From the NCBI RefSeq assembly GCF_000447205.1, contig NZ_AUWY01000100.1, positions 1-64,000 of the forward strand: a DNA stretch of 64,000 nucleotides, in the 5' to 3' direction. Made by a program: the position numbers and the translations under genes. How positions within the stretch are numbered: the first letter of the stretch is position 1; the number at the start of each line of letters is the position of its first letter. The notes under the pieces are model-generated. The model was not told the origin of the DNA. It made no database searches and worked only from the letters and a program-made list of their open reading frames with translations. Below, piece by piece: positions 26,046-35,608 of the stretch. Source of the stretch: Sphingobium ummariense RL-3 (GTDB taxonomy: Bacteria; Pseudomonadota; Alphaproteobacteria; Sphingomonadales; Sphingomonadaceae).

Positions 26046-27577
26046 GCGAGGGAGCGCTTCCGCTGGCGCAGGCGCCGCGGCTCGACTTCACCGGCTGGCG
26101 CGGGCATCTGACGGCGCTGGCCATCATCGCCATGGCCGTGCTGACGCTGTTCTTCGCCGATGTCCGCAGCATGGTGTCGATCTGGTGGAACGCGTCCACC
26201 TTCGGCCATTGCCTGTTCATTCCCTTCCTGATCGCCTGGCTGGTGCAGCAGCGCCTGCCGGGCCTGCGCCAGCTGCAGCCGCAGACATGGACGCCGGGGC
26301 TGCTGTGGCTGGGTCTCGGCGCGCTTGCCTGGATGCTTGGCGAGGCGGCGGGCGTGGCCGTCGTGCGGCATGGCGCGCTGATCGTGATGCTGCAGGGCGC
26401 CGTGATCGCGCTGCTGGGACCGGCGGTTGCGCGTGCGCTGACCTTCCCGCTGTTCTACGCCTTCTTCATGGTGCCCTTCGGCGAGGAACTCGTGCCGCCG
26501 CTGCAGCTGGTGACGGCGCGCCTGTCCATGCTGTTCCTCGGCCTGTCGGGCGTGCCCGCGCACATGGAAGGCATCTTCATCACCACGCCGACCGGCTATT
26601 TCGAGGTGGCGGAGGCCTGCTCGGGCGCGAAGTTCCTGATCGCGATGACGGCCTATGGCACGCTGGTCTGCAACGTCTGTTTCAAGAGCTGGCCACGCCG
26701 GATCCTGTTCATGACCGGCGCGCTGACCCTGTCGGTGCTGGCCAACGGCGTGCGCGCCTTCGCCACCATCCTGGTCGCGCACCTGACCACGGTGGATGCG
26801 GCGGTGGGGTTCGACCATGTCGTCTATGGCTGGGTGTTCTTCGCCATCATCATGATCGTGGTGATGGCGACCGCCTGGCCCTTCTTCGACCGCAAGCCCG
26901 GCGATCCCTGGTTCGATCCGCGGGCGCTGCAGGGCGCGGTGGCGGCCGGGGGACATGCAGGACGGATGGCGGGTATCGCCCTTGCGCTGATCGTCGCCGC
27001 TCCGCTCTGGCTGGCGGCAAGTGCGGCGACGGGGCATCCGCTGCCCGACAGGATCGACCTGCCGCGCGTTCAGGGCTGGTCGCGCACCGCGATGCCCCAA
27101 TCCTATCCGTGGAAGCCGCGGTTCGACGGGGCGGATCATTTCGTCATGGGGCGCTATGCGGACGCAGCGGGGCATGTCGTCGATGTTGCCATCGCCGCCT
27201 ATGACCGGCAGGAGGAGAAGCGCGAGATCGTCGGTTACGCGCAAGGGGCCGCCGATCCCGACAGCCAGTGGGTCTGGTCCTCGCCGGCGCCGGCGCCGGC
27301 CAATGCCAGGGGCGAACAGATTACCGCCCCCGGACCGGTGGTGCGGCATGTGGTCAGCTATTACCGGATTGGCGCCAACGATCCCACCGGCAGCAAGTCG
27401 CGCGTCAAGGTGGAGACGATGCTGGCCCGGCTGCTGGGGCGCGACCAGCGCGCGATCGCGATCCTGGTGTCGGCGGAGGATGGGGACGGCCGCCCGGCCG
27501 ATCCGGCAATCCGCGCCTTCCTTGGCGACCTCGGCCCAGTGAAGGATTTGGCTGACCGCGGCATCGGCATCCGCTAG
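26042..27577 (+). CDS. xrtA: Exosortase A fused to EpsI domain
   Basis: This is a 511-residue polytopic membrane protein. The N-terminal roughly 300 residues are exosortase A with about eight TM helices and the catalytic triad C193 (EACSGAKFL), R238 (NGVRAFATI) and H259 (GFDHVVYGW). It cuts PEP-CTERM tails and transfers the protein to another anchor. The C-terminal roughly 200 residues are an EpsI (DUF3485) domain facing the periplasm. ATG 26042 is preferred over upstream 26033 because it overlaps the previous stop by 4 nt. No PEP-CTERM substrate is encoded in this window. Confidence 0.93.
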   Translation: MSEGALPLAQAPRLDFTGWRGHLTALAIIAMAVLTLFFADVRSMVSIWWNASTFGHCLFIPFLIAWLVQQRLPGLRQLQPQTWTPGLLWLGLGALAWMLGEAAGVAVVRHGALIVMLQGAVIALLGPAVARALTFPLFYAFFMVPFGEELVPPLQLVTARLSMLFLGLSGVPAHMEGIFITTPTGYFEVAEACSGAKFLIAMTAYGTLVCNVCFKSWPRRILFMTGALTLSVLANGVRAFATILVAHLTTVDAAVGFDHVVYGWVFFAIIMIVVMATAWPFFDRKPGDPWFDPRALQGAVAAGGHAGRMAGIALALIVAAPLWLAASAATGHPLPDRIDLPRVQGWSRTAMPQSYPWKPRFDGADHFVMGRYADAAGHVVDVAIAAYDRQEEKREIVGYAQGAADPDSQWVWSSPAPAPANARGEQITAPGPVVRHVVSYYRIGANDPTGSKSRVKVETMLARLLGRDQRAIAILVSAEDGDGRPADPAIRAFLGDLGPVKDLADRGIGIR

Positions 27578-27589
27578 AGGGGGGCCGAT

Positions 27590-29485
27590 ATGTGCGGCAT
27601 AGCGGGCATCTTCCACCTCGAAACGGCCAAGCCCGTTGATCCGGCGCGGGTGCGCGGGATGCTGGACGTCATGCCCCATCGCGGGCCGGACGGCAGCGGC
27701 ATCTGGACCGCGCCGGGCGTGGGTCTGGGCCATCTGCGCCTGTCCATCATCGACCTGGGCGGCGGCGCCCAGCCGATGCTGACCGAGGACGAGAGCCTGG
27801 CGGTCGTGTTCAACGGCGAGATCTACAATTTCGCCGAGGTGCGCGCGGAGCTGGAGGCCAAGGGGCATGTGTTCCGCACCCACAGCGACACCGAGGTCAT
27901 CCTGCACGGCTACCGCCAATGGGGCGAGGAGTGCGTGCACCGCTTCAACGGCATGTTCGCATTCGCCCTGTTCGACGCGCGGGCGCAGGCCCTGTGGATG
28001 GTGCGCGACCGGCTGGGCGTGAAGCCGCTTCATTATGCGCTTCTTTCCGACGGCAGCCTGATCTTCGGGTCGGAACTGAAGGCGCTGCTCGCCCACCCAC
28101 TGCTGCGGCGAGCGCCGGACCTGAGCGCGGTGGAGGACTATATGGCCTATGGCTATGTCCCCGACGACGCCTGCCTGGTGGCCGGCGTGCGCAAGCTGGG
28201 GGCGGGCGAGACGCTCCGTCTGGTGCGCGGCCGCCCGCTGCCCACGCCGCAGCGTTACTGGGACGTGAGCTTCGCCGACCGTTCGAAGGCGAAGCCCGAG
28301 GCGCTGGAGGAGGAGCTGGTCGCGCTGATGCGGCAGGCGGTGCGTTCCCGCATGGTGGCGGACGTGCCGCTGGGCGCCTTCCTCTCGGGCGGCGTGGACA
28401 GCTCCAGCGTTGTTGCGCTGATGGCCGAGGCGTCGAGCAAGGCGGTCAATACCTGCACCATCGGTTTCGACGTCGCCAGCCTGGACGAGACCGCCTATGC
28501 CGACCGCGTCGCCCGCCGCTTCGCGACCGACCATCGGACGCGGATCGTGTCGCCCGACGATTATGGATTGATTGACCGCCTCGCTCTCCACTTCGACGAA
28601 CCTTTCGCCGACGCTTCAGCCCTGCCGACCTTTCGGGTGTGCGAACTGGCGCGCGAGCAGGTGACGGTGGCGCTTTCCGGCGACGGCGCGGACGAGGCCT
28701 TTGCAGGCTATCGCCGCCACCGCTTCCAGATGCAGGGCGAGCGCTTCCGGGCGCTCATCCCCGCCTCGGTGCGCCAGCCGCTGTTCGGCACGCTGGGACG
28801 CTATTATCCCAAGGCGGACTGGGCGCCGCGCCCGCTGCGCGCCAAATCCACCTTCCTCGAACTGGCGGGGGAGGGCGGGGACGCTTATGCCGCGTCCGTC
28901 GGGGTGACGCCGCATGCGCTGCGCCAGCGGCTGTTCAGCCAAGAGATGAAGAGCCGCCTGGGCGCCTATCGCGCTGAGGATCGCTATGTGAAGGCGATGG
29001 CGGACGCGCCCGCGCGCGATCCGCTCGACCGCGCCCAATATGCGGACATCCGTATCTGGTTGCCCGGCGATATCCTGACCAAGACCGACCGGATGAGCAT
29101 GGCCGTCAGCCTGGAGGCGCGCGAGCCGCTGCTGGACCATCGCCTCGTCGAATTCGCCGCCCGCCTGCCGGTGGCGCAGCGCATTCGCGGGAACAGCGGC
29201 AAATATCTGCTGAAGAAGGCGATGGAGCCCTATCTGCCGCAGGACATCCTCTATCGCCCGAAGATGGGTTTCGTGACGCCGATCAGCGCCTGGTTCCGCG
29301 GTGCCCTTGCCGGCGAGGCGACGGCGATCGCGGGCGGCTCCGCGCTGGCGAAGACAGGTTGGTTCGACACGCGGGCGCTGGCGAAGGCGGCGGCGGACCA
29401 CAAGGCGGGCGTGGCCGACCATGGCCGGCTGCTCTGGCAGCTGCTGATGCTGGACAAGGCGCTGGGGCGGTTGTTCGGGGCGTGA
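27590..29485 (+). CDS. Asparagine synthase-like amidotransferase, XrtA system
   Basis: This 631-residue class II glutamine amidotransferase begins MCGIAGIFHLE (Cys2 nucleophile after Met removal). The glutaminase domain spans about 2-190 and the synthetase domain follows, with the PP-loop SGGVDSSSVVAL near 264 and LSGDGADEAFAGYRRH near 362. It is the XrtA-associated subtype, which probably amidates a uronic acid or other carboxylate in the polymer. It starts 12 bp after xrtA, in the same operon. Confidence 0.93.
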   Translation: MCGIAGIFHLETAKPVDPARVRGMLDVMPHRGPDGSGIWTAPGVGLGHLRLSIIDLGGGAQPMLTEDESLAVVFNGEIYNFAEVRAELEAKGHVFRTHSDTEVILHGYRQWGEECVHRFNGMFAFALFDARAQALWMVRDRLGVKPLHYALLSDGSLIFGSELKALLAHPLLRRAPDLSAVEDYMAYGYVPDDACLVAGVRKLGAGETLRLVRGRPLPTPQRYWDVSFADRSKAKPEALEEELVALMRQAVRSRMVADVPLGAFLSGGVDSSSVVALMAEASSKAVNTCTIGFDVASLDETAYADRVARRFATDHRTRIVSPDDYGLIDRLALHFDEPFADASALPTFRVCELAREQVTVALSGDGADEAFAGYRRHRFQMQGERFRALIPASVRQPLFGTLGRYYPKADWAPRPLRAKSTFLELAGEGGDAYAASVGVTPHALRQRLFSQEMKSRLGAYRAEDRYVKAMADAPARDPLDRAQYADIRIWLPGDILTKTDRMSMAVSLEAREPLLDHRLVEFAARLPVAQRIRGNSGKYLLKKAMEPYLPQDILYRPKMGFVTPISAWFRGALAGEATAIAGGSALAKTGWFDTRALAKAAADHKAGVADHGRLLWQLLMLDKALGRLFGA

Positions 29486-29577
29486 GGCCCCTTCGCGGGG
29501 CGTGTGGAAAATGCTTCCCCTTGCAACCCGCATCCGCCGGTGCCAACGGGGCACATGAGGACAAGCAGGGCGCGCCA

Positions 29578-30927
29578 GTGACAGTCTCCAAGGAAATCGT
29601 GCGGCTGCGGCTCTATCTGCTGTGCCTGGCGGGGGACATGGCGGGGCTCTTCGTCGCCTTCCTGCTCGCCAACCTGTTCGTGTTGGGTGCATTATGGGGC
29701 GAGCCGGGCAAGCCGCACGGGCTCGTCATGTTCGCCATGATCGCGCCGCTTTACGCCATCCTCGGCATCCAGGGCGGTGCCTATGGCATCCATGTGCTGG
29801 AGAATGTCCGGCGGGGCGTCTTCCGCGCGTTGCTGGCTCTGGCGCAGGCGGCGCTGCTGATGCTGCTGATCGTCTATCTGGGCAAGATCGCCGAGCAGCT
29901 GTCGCGACTGACCTTCGTCACCGGACTGGTGCTGGGCGCCGTTGCGGTGGCGCTGGTGCGGATCGCCGTGTCGCGTCTGTCCGAGCGGCTGCTGGGGGAG
30001 GTGCCGCACCTCACCGCCGTCATCATGGACGGCGTCGCGATCGACACCGGTCCGCACATGCTGGTCATCCCTGCCGAGGCGGCGAACCTGCGTCCGGAGC
30101 GACACGACGCCGAGATGGCGGCGCGGCTGGCGGCTGTGGTCGGTCTAGCGGAGCGCGTGATCGTCGCCTGCCCGCTGGAGCGGATGGACGACTGGTCGAT
30201 CGCGCTCAAGTCGCTATCGGCACGCGGCGAAATCGTGGTGCCGGAGCTGCTGCGCTTCGCCCCGGCGCGGATCGACGCGTTCGCAGGCCAGCCGACCATC
30301 GTTGTCGCCGGCGGCCCTCTCCAGTTCCGCGACCGGATCATCAAGCGGCTGTTCGATTTCGCCGTCGCGGCGGTGGCAACGATCCTGCTGTTCCCCGTGC
30401 TGCTGGCGGCCGCGCTGGCGGTGAAGCTGACCAGTCCCGGCCCGATCCTCTTCCGCCAGCCCCGCATCGGCAAGGATGCCCGGCCCTTCAACATCTACAA
30501 GTTCCGGTCGATGCGCGCGGAGGCAAGCGACCGAAAGGCCGACAAGCTGACCACCCGCGACGACGACCGGGTGACGCCAATCGGCCGGTTCCTGCGCAAG
30601 ACCAGCATCGACGAACTGCCGCAGCTCTTCAACGTACTGAAGGGCGACATGAGCATCGTCGGCCCCCGTCCCCACGCCGCCGCGGCCAAGGCAGGTGACA
30701 GCCTCTACTGGGAAGTCGACGCCCGCTATTGGGAGCGCCATTGCATCAAGCCAGGCATGACCGGTCTCGCCCAGGTGCGCGGGCATCGTGGGTCGACCGA
30801 CCATCATCAGGACCTGATCGACAGGCTCCAGTCGGACCTCGAATATGTCAGCGACTGGTCGATCTGGCGCGACCTGCGGATCATCGTCGCGACCCTGGGC
30901 GTGCTCGTCCATCACAAGGCCTATTGA
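29578..30927 (+). CDS. Undecaprenyl-phosphate sugar transferase (priming), XrtA system
   Basis: This 449-residue WbaP/PssY-type initiating transferase has four or five N-terminal TM helices (about 10-140), a variable middle domain, a re-entrant helix near 260-290 and the catalytic core. The core includes [46 protein letters not shown] and the PRPHA signature. It transfers a sugar-1-phosphate to undecaprenyl phosphate. The start is GTG 29578 ([10 protein letters not shown]), with GAGGACAAG upstream; the frame is open earlier, so the start is not certain. Confidence 0.9.
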   Translation: MTVSKEIVRLRLYLLCLAGDMAGLFVAFLLANLFVLGALWGEPGKPHGLVMFAMIAPLYAILGIQGGAYGIHVLENVRRGVFRALLALAQAALLMLLIVYLGKIAEQLSRLTFVTGLVLGAVAVALVRIAVSRLSERLLGEVPHLTAVIMDGVAIDTGPHMLVIPAEAANLRPERHDAEMAARLAAVVGLAERVIVACPLERMDDWSIALKSLSARGEIVVPELLRFAPARIDAFAGQPTIVVAGGPLQFRDRIIKRLFDFAVAAVATILLFPVLLAAALAVKLTSPGPILFRQPRIGKDARPFNIYKFRSMRAEASDRKADKLTTRDDDRVTPIGRFLRKTSIDELPQLFNVLKGDMSIVGPRPHAAAAKAGDSLYWEVDARYWERHCIKPGMTGLAQVRGHRGSTDHHQDLIDRLQSDLEYVSDWSIWRDLRIIVATLGVLVHHKAY

Positions 30928-30929
30928 GC

Positions 30930-32060
30930 ATGGCGACGAACCTGATCCTGGGCGCGGTACTGCTTGCCTGCCTCGTGGCCGTCGCCTGGCCGTTTCTTTT
31001 CTATCCGCTCATCCTGCGCATGCTGCCGACGCGGCCGGAACAGCCGGCGGCGGGGCCAACGCCCAGCGCATCGCTGCTTTTCTGCGCCTATAACGAGGCG
31101 GCGGCGATGCCGGAAAAGCTAGCCAACCTGGCGATGCTGAAGGCGCGTTATCCAAGCCTGGAAATCCTGGCTTTTGACGACGGATCGTCGGACGAAACGG
31201 CTGCGCTGATCGAGGCGAAGGGCGACCTCGTCACCCTGCTGCGCGGGCCGGGGCGCAGCGGCAAGGCGCATGGGATGAAGCAACTCGCCGCGCGAGCGAC
31301 CGGCGAGGTGCTGATCTTCACTGATGCCAATGTGCTGCTGGACGAGGATGCCATCGGCAGGCTGCTGGCGCGCTACGCCGATCCGCAGGTCGGGGGCGTG
31401 CTGGGATCGCTGCATTATGTGGGCGAGGGGGAGAGTGCCACCGCCTCGGTCGGGTCGCTTTACTGGCGGATCGAGGAGCGGCTGAAGGATGAGGAGTCGC
31501 GCACCGGCAACGTGCAGGGGGCGGACGGCTCGATCTTCTCGATCCGGCGCGCGCTCTATCCCGATTTCCCCGACAGCGTGCTCGACGACCTGACCGTGTC
31601 GATGGCGGTGGTCTTCGCTGGTCGCCGACTGGTCAAGGCGAAGGATGCGATTGCCCGCGAAAGGCTGGTGACCGCCCGCAAGGACGAATATCGCCGCAAG
31701 GTGCGGATCGCCGCCCGATCCTGGCATACGCACCGCTATCTGTCGCCGCAGCTGCGCAAGATGCGCGCGCTCGATCGCTTCAAATATACGTCCCGCAAGA
31801 TCGTGCGCTGGTTCGGTGGGATTTTCATCCTGGTGGGCGCTGTGGCGGCCGGTACGCTGGCGATGCGGATCTCGCCGATGCTCTACATGGCGGGCGGGCT
31901 CGCGGTGGTTGCCGTCGTCTGGCTGGGCCTGCGCAGCCGTGGTGGACCCTTTGCCGCGCTGGTGGACGTGCTGATCGCCTATGCGGCTACGCTTCAGGGC
32001 GTGCTGCGGGCCATGACGGGGCGGACTGTAACGACCTGGAATCCTGCCAAGTCGCGCTGA
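30930..32060 (+). CDS. Glycosyltransferase family 2, membrane-anchored
   Basis: This 376-residue processive-type GT2 starts at ATG 30930, 2 bp after the priming transferase stop. The N-terminal TM helix is at 5-27. The GT-A domain has CAYNEAAAMPEKL near 57, FDDGSSDETA near 85, and FTDANVLLDED near 132 (DxD-like). It carries GADGSIFSIRR near 195 and a Q/RxxRW-like RKIVRWF near 295. Two C-terminal TM helices close the protein. It is the last gene of the XrtA polysaccharide operon. Confidence 0.9.
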   Translation: MATNLILGAVLLACLVAVAWPFLFYPLILRMLPTRPEQPAAGPTPSASLLFCAYNEAAAMPEKLANLAMLKARYPSLEILAFDDGSSDETAALIEAKGDLVTLLRGPGRSGKAHGMKQLAARATGEVLIFTDANVLLDEDAIGRLLARYADPQVGGVLGSLHYVGEGESATASVGSLYWRIEERLKDEESRTGNVQGADGSIFSIRRALYPDFPDSVLDDLTVSMAVVFAGRRLVKAKDAIARERLVTARKDEYRRKVRIAARSWHTHRYLSPQLRKMRALDRFKYTSRKIVRWFGGIFILVGAVAAGTLAMRISPMLYMAGGLAVVAVVWLGLRSRGGPFAALVDVLIAYAATLQGVLRAMTGRTVTTWNPAKSR

Positions 32061-32087
32061 CGGTCCGCCCTGTCCGGTCGCGTGGGA

Positions 32088-32699
32088 TCAGTCCTGCGTG
32101 AAGGTCGCGTCGATATCGAGATAGACGCGGTTGGAGACGAAGGGCCGGCCGAACCCCATGCCGAACTGACTCCGGCGCACATTCGCCTGACCCGTGAAGT
32201 GAAGGCGCGGGCGCCCCGTTGCCGGATCGGGGCTGATGCCGGCCAGGCGCGCGGCAATGGCGATCGGTCGGGTCTGGCCGTGCATCGTGAGTTTGCCGTC
32301 AATCCGCAGCGTGTCGCCATTACCGATCGCCGTGTCGCTCGCCACGAACCGCACCTCCGGATAATGATCCATGTCGAAGAAGCTGGAGCCCTTCAGCATG
32401 GAATCGGTCGAGGCGTCGCCGGTCGTCAGCTTGCCGATCGGGAAGCGGATGTCGATCGCCGCGTGATCCCCTCGCTGCGGGTCGATCGCGACGGCACCCA
32501 TCGGCTCGACGAAGTCGCCCCTATAGGCGCCGAACAGCGACTTCGCCTGGAAATGGACCCGGGTCTGCACGGTATCGACCGCATAATGGCCCGGCTGGAA
32601 GCGGGCGGCGGAGAGGGGGGCGGCCTGCGCGGCGAACGAGGCAGGCACGGACGCCAGCACTCCCAGGAGTGCCAGCGCCCTTGACCGACGGAACATCAT
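32088..32699 (-). CDS. YceI family periplasmic protein
   Basis: This 203-residue lipocalin-like protein has a signal peptide (about 1-26, ending in AAQAAP). The YceI fold binds isoprenoid lipids. Its blocks are YAVDTVQTRVHFQAKSLFG, IDIRFPIGKLTTGD, SFFDMDHYPEVRF and RRSQFGMGFGRPF. It lies 9 bp downstream of a second YceI gene on the same strand, so a tandem operon is likely. The role is inferred from the family only. Confidence 0.88.
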   Translation of the reverse strand: MMFRRSRALALLGVLASVPASFAAQAAPLSAARFQPGHYAVDTVQTRVHFQAKSLFGAYRGDFVEPMGAVAIDPQRGDHAAIDIRFPIGKLTTGDASTDSMLKGSSFFDMDHYPEVRFVASDTAIGNGDTLRIDGKLTMHGQTRPIAIAARLAGISPDPATGRPRLHFTGQANVRRSQFGMGFGRPFVSNRVYLDIDATFTQD

Positions 32700-32708
32700 T
32701 TCGGTGCC

Positions 32709-33326
32709 TTACTTTTCGAAGGCGGCGATGATTTTCAGTTCCACGGTGTCCCCGACCATCGGCACGCCATAGCCGAGCCCGAAGTCGCTGCGCTTGATCG
32801 TGCTGGTCGCGATGAAGCCGACATTTTCTTTCTTGTTCATCGGCTGCACGCCGGCACCGTAGAATTCCGCGTCCAGCGTCACAGGCTTGGTGATGCCCTT
32901 GATCGTCAGGTTGCCGGTGATTTCCGCACCGGTTGCGCCATCGGGCTTCACCCCTGTCGACACGAAGGTCGCCTTGGCGAACTTCGTGACGTCGAAGAAG
33001 TCGGGCTTCATCAGATGTTCGTCGAGCTTGGCGACGCCGGTGCGCAGGTTGGCGATCGGCACGTCGATGCTGACCTTCGACGCCGCCGGATTGGCCTTGT
33101 CCAGCGTCAGCGAGCCGGTCGCTTCGGCGATGACGCCGAGGTTGTTGCTGAAGCCCATATGGTCATAGGCGAAGACGATCTGGGTGTGGCCGGGATCGAC
33201 GGCATAGGTGCCGCCCGTGACCTTGGCCATGTCCTTGCTGCCCGGAGGGGAGGGCATCTGGGCCAGGACGACAGTGCCGCCGGCAAGGGCGACGAGGGCG
33301 GCGGCGGGGATGAGGAACTTGCGCAT
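32709..33326 (-). CDS. YceI family periplasmic protein
   Basis: This 205-residue YceI protein uses ATG 33326 (MRKFLIPAAALVALAGG) because GGAGAACG precedes it; the frame opens 24 nt earlier. The signal peptide is cleaved near AVLAQ (written GTVVLAQ). The lipocalin blocks are YAVDPGHTQIVFAYDHMGF, DVPIANLRTGVAKLDEHL, FFDVTKFAKATFVS and KRSDFGLGYGVPMVGD. It is a diverged paralogue of the downstream gene. Both probably handle isoprenoid-type lipids in the periplasm. Confidence 0.9.
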   Translation of the reverse strand: MRKFLIPAAALVALAGGTVVLAQMPSPPGSKDMAKVTGGTYAVDPGHTQIVFAYDHMGFSNNLGVIAEATGSLTLDKANPAASKVSIDVPIANLRTGVAKLDEHLMKPDFFDVTKFAKATFVSTGVKPDGATGAEITGNLTIKGITKPVTLDAEFYGAGVQPMNKKENVGFIATSTIKRSDFGLGYGVPMVGDTVELKIIAAFEK

Positions 33327-33461
33327 GGGATCGTTCTCCGCAAAAAGCATCGGGCGCCACCAGGATAGGCGACGCCCGAAACAAGTTCCAGAGGCGAAAC
33401 GGGAAACGGACCGTTCCGACTTTGCGCGATGAAGCTCCCTCTCGCGCCCGGGCCGAACAAG

Positions 33462-33483
33462 CCCCTCCCCGTGAGGGAAGGGG
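33462..33483 (-). terminator. Stem-loop after ilvC
   Basis: The minus-strand RNA would form CCCCUUCCC-UCAC-GGGGAGGGG, a full 9-bp stem with one U-G wobble. On the plus strand the same position is a C-A mismatch, which supports minus-strand function. It lies 12 nt past the ilvC stop. There is no U-run. Confidence 0.55.
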
Positions 33484-33494
33484 ATGTTGGCGGC

Positions 33495-34652
<1,158 letters not shown>

Positions 34653-34700
34653 TTACCCCCTCTCCCAGCTGCGACCAGGCAGCAGGCTGCCAGGTCTTGC

Positions 34701-34727
34701 TTCCCTCCCTCCTGCGGAGCGAGGGAA
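34701..34727 (-). terminator. Stem-loop after ilvN
   Basis: TTCCCTC (34701-34707) and GAGGGAA (34721-34727) enclose an inner CTCC-TGC-GGAG stem. The stem has 11 pairs interrupted by one C-C mismatch. It lies directly beyond the ilvN stop (34736) and is probably a terminator or mRNA-stabilising hairpin between ilvN and ilvC. Confidence 0.5.
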
Positions 34728-34735
34728 AGGTCTCG

Positions 34736-35251
34736 TTATACCGGGCCCTTGCCCCGGATCAGGCCTACGACGCCGGTGCGGCCGACCTCCACCAGTCCGA
34801 CCTGGCGCATCAGGTTCACGAAATTGTCGATCTTCTCGGTCGTGCCGGTGATCTCGAAGATGAAGCTTTCGATCGTGGTATCGACCACCTTGGCGCGGAA
34901 CACATCGGCCAGGCGCAGCGCCTCGATCCGGTGCTCGCCCGATCCCGCGACCTTGACCAGCGCCAGTTCACGCTCGACGAAGGGGCCAGCCTCGGCCAGA
35001 TCCACGACCTTGTGCACCGATACCAGCCGGTCGAGCTGGGCGATGATCTGGTCGATCACCTTGGGCGGACCGCTGGTCACGATGGTGATGCGGCTGACGC
35101 CGTGGTCGGGCGTGATGTCCGCCACCGTCAGGCTGTCGATATTATAGCCGCGCGCGGTGAAGAGGCCCGCGATGCGCGCCAGCATCCCCGCCTCGTTCGA
35201 CACGGTGAGCGACAGGACGTGCCGCTCGCTCAGTTCTTCCTGGATATGCAT
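34736..35251 (-). CDS. ilvN: Acetolactate synthase small (regulatory) subunit
   Basis: This 171-residue ACT-domain regulatory subunit (also called ilvH) mediates valine feedback. The ACT domain HVLSLTVSNEAGMLARIAGLF lies at 11-31. The C-terminal ALS_ss_C domain follows, ending VGLVEVGRTGVVGLIRGKG. ATG 35249-35251 (MHIQEELSERH) is chosen because it gives the family length and overlaps the upstream stop by one base (TGATG). Confidence 0.96.
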   Translation of the reverse strand: MHIQEELSERHVLSLTVSNEAGMLARIAGLFTARGYNIDSLTVADITPDHGVSRITIVTSGPPKVIDQIIAQLDRLVSVHKVVDLAEAGPFVERELALVKVAGSGEHRIEALRLADVFRAKVVDTTIESFIFEITGTTEKIDNFVNLMRQVGLVEVGRTGVVGLIRGKGPV

Positions 35252-35598
35252 CACTGGGCCGTTTCGTCCTGATGGTCGTCGTCGTCGTGGCGCTGGGCGA
35301 TCATGCCCGTGAAGGCATAATGCCATGCGCCGTCCTGGCGGTAGGCAAGGCGTACCGGGAAACCGGTCACCGCGTCGAACATGCGCGACAGATGCTCGCC
35401 CACATAGCGCGGGCCGGCGAGCAGGCGGCCTACATGGCGCTCATGATGCTCGAAGCCGTGGTCCAGATGCACTTCCCATTCCTCATTGTCGCGGTCGGCA
35501 TGGTCGACCGTCCACCCCGTCAGCTCCGCGCTGCCGGCCAATCGCTCGAAATCCCAGGGTTCGGTCACGCGGATGCGGACCTTCAGATGCCCGGTCAC
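35251..35598 (-). CDS. Conserved small protein between ilvB and ilvN
   Basis: This 115-residue protein starts MTGHLKVRIRVTEPWDFERL and is histidine- and acidic-rich at the C-terminus (QRHDDDDHQDE). I do not recognise a domain. It sits 10 bp after ilvB and overlaps the ilvN start by one base, so it is co-translated with the acetolactate synthase subunits. That placement suggests a tie to branched-chain amino-acid synthesis, but no motif supports a specific role. Confidence 0.75.
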   Translation of the reverse strand: MTGHLKVRIRVTEPWDFERLAGSAELTGWTVDHADRDNEEWEVHLDHGFEHHERHVGRLLAGPRYVGEHLSRMFDAVTGFPVRLAYRQDGAWHYAFTGMIAQRHDDDDHQDETAQ

Positions 35599-35608
35599 GC
35601 TCCAGACC

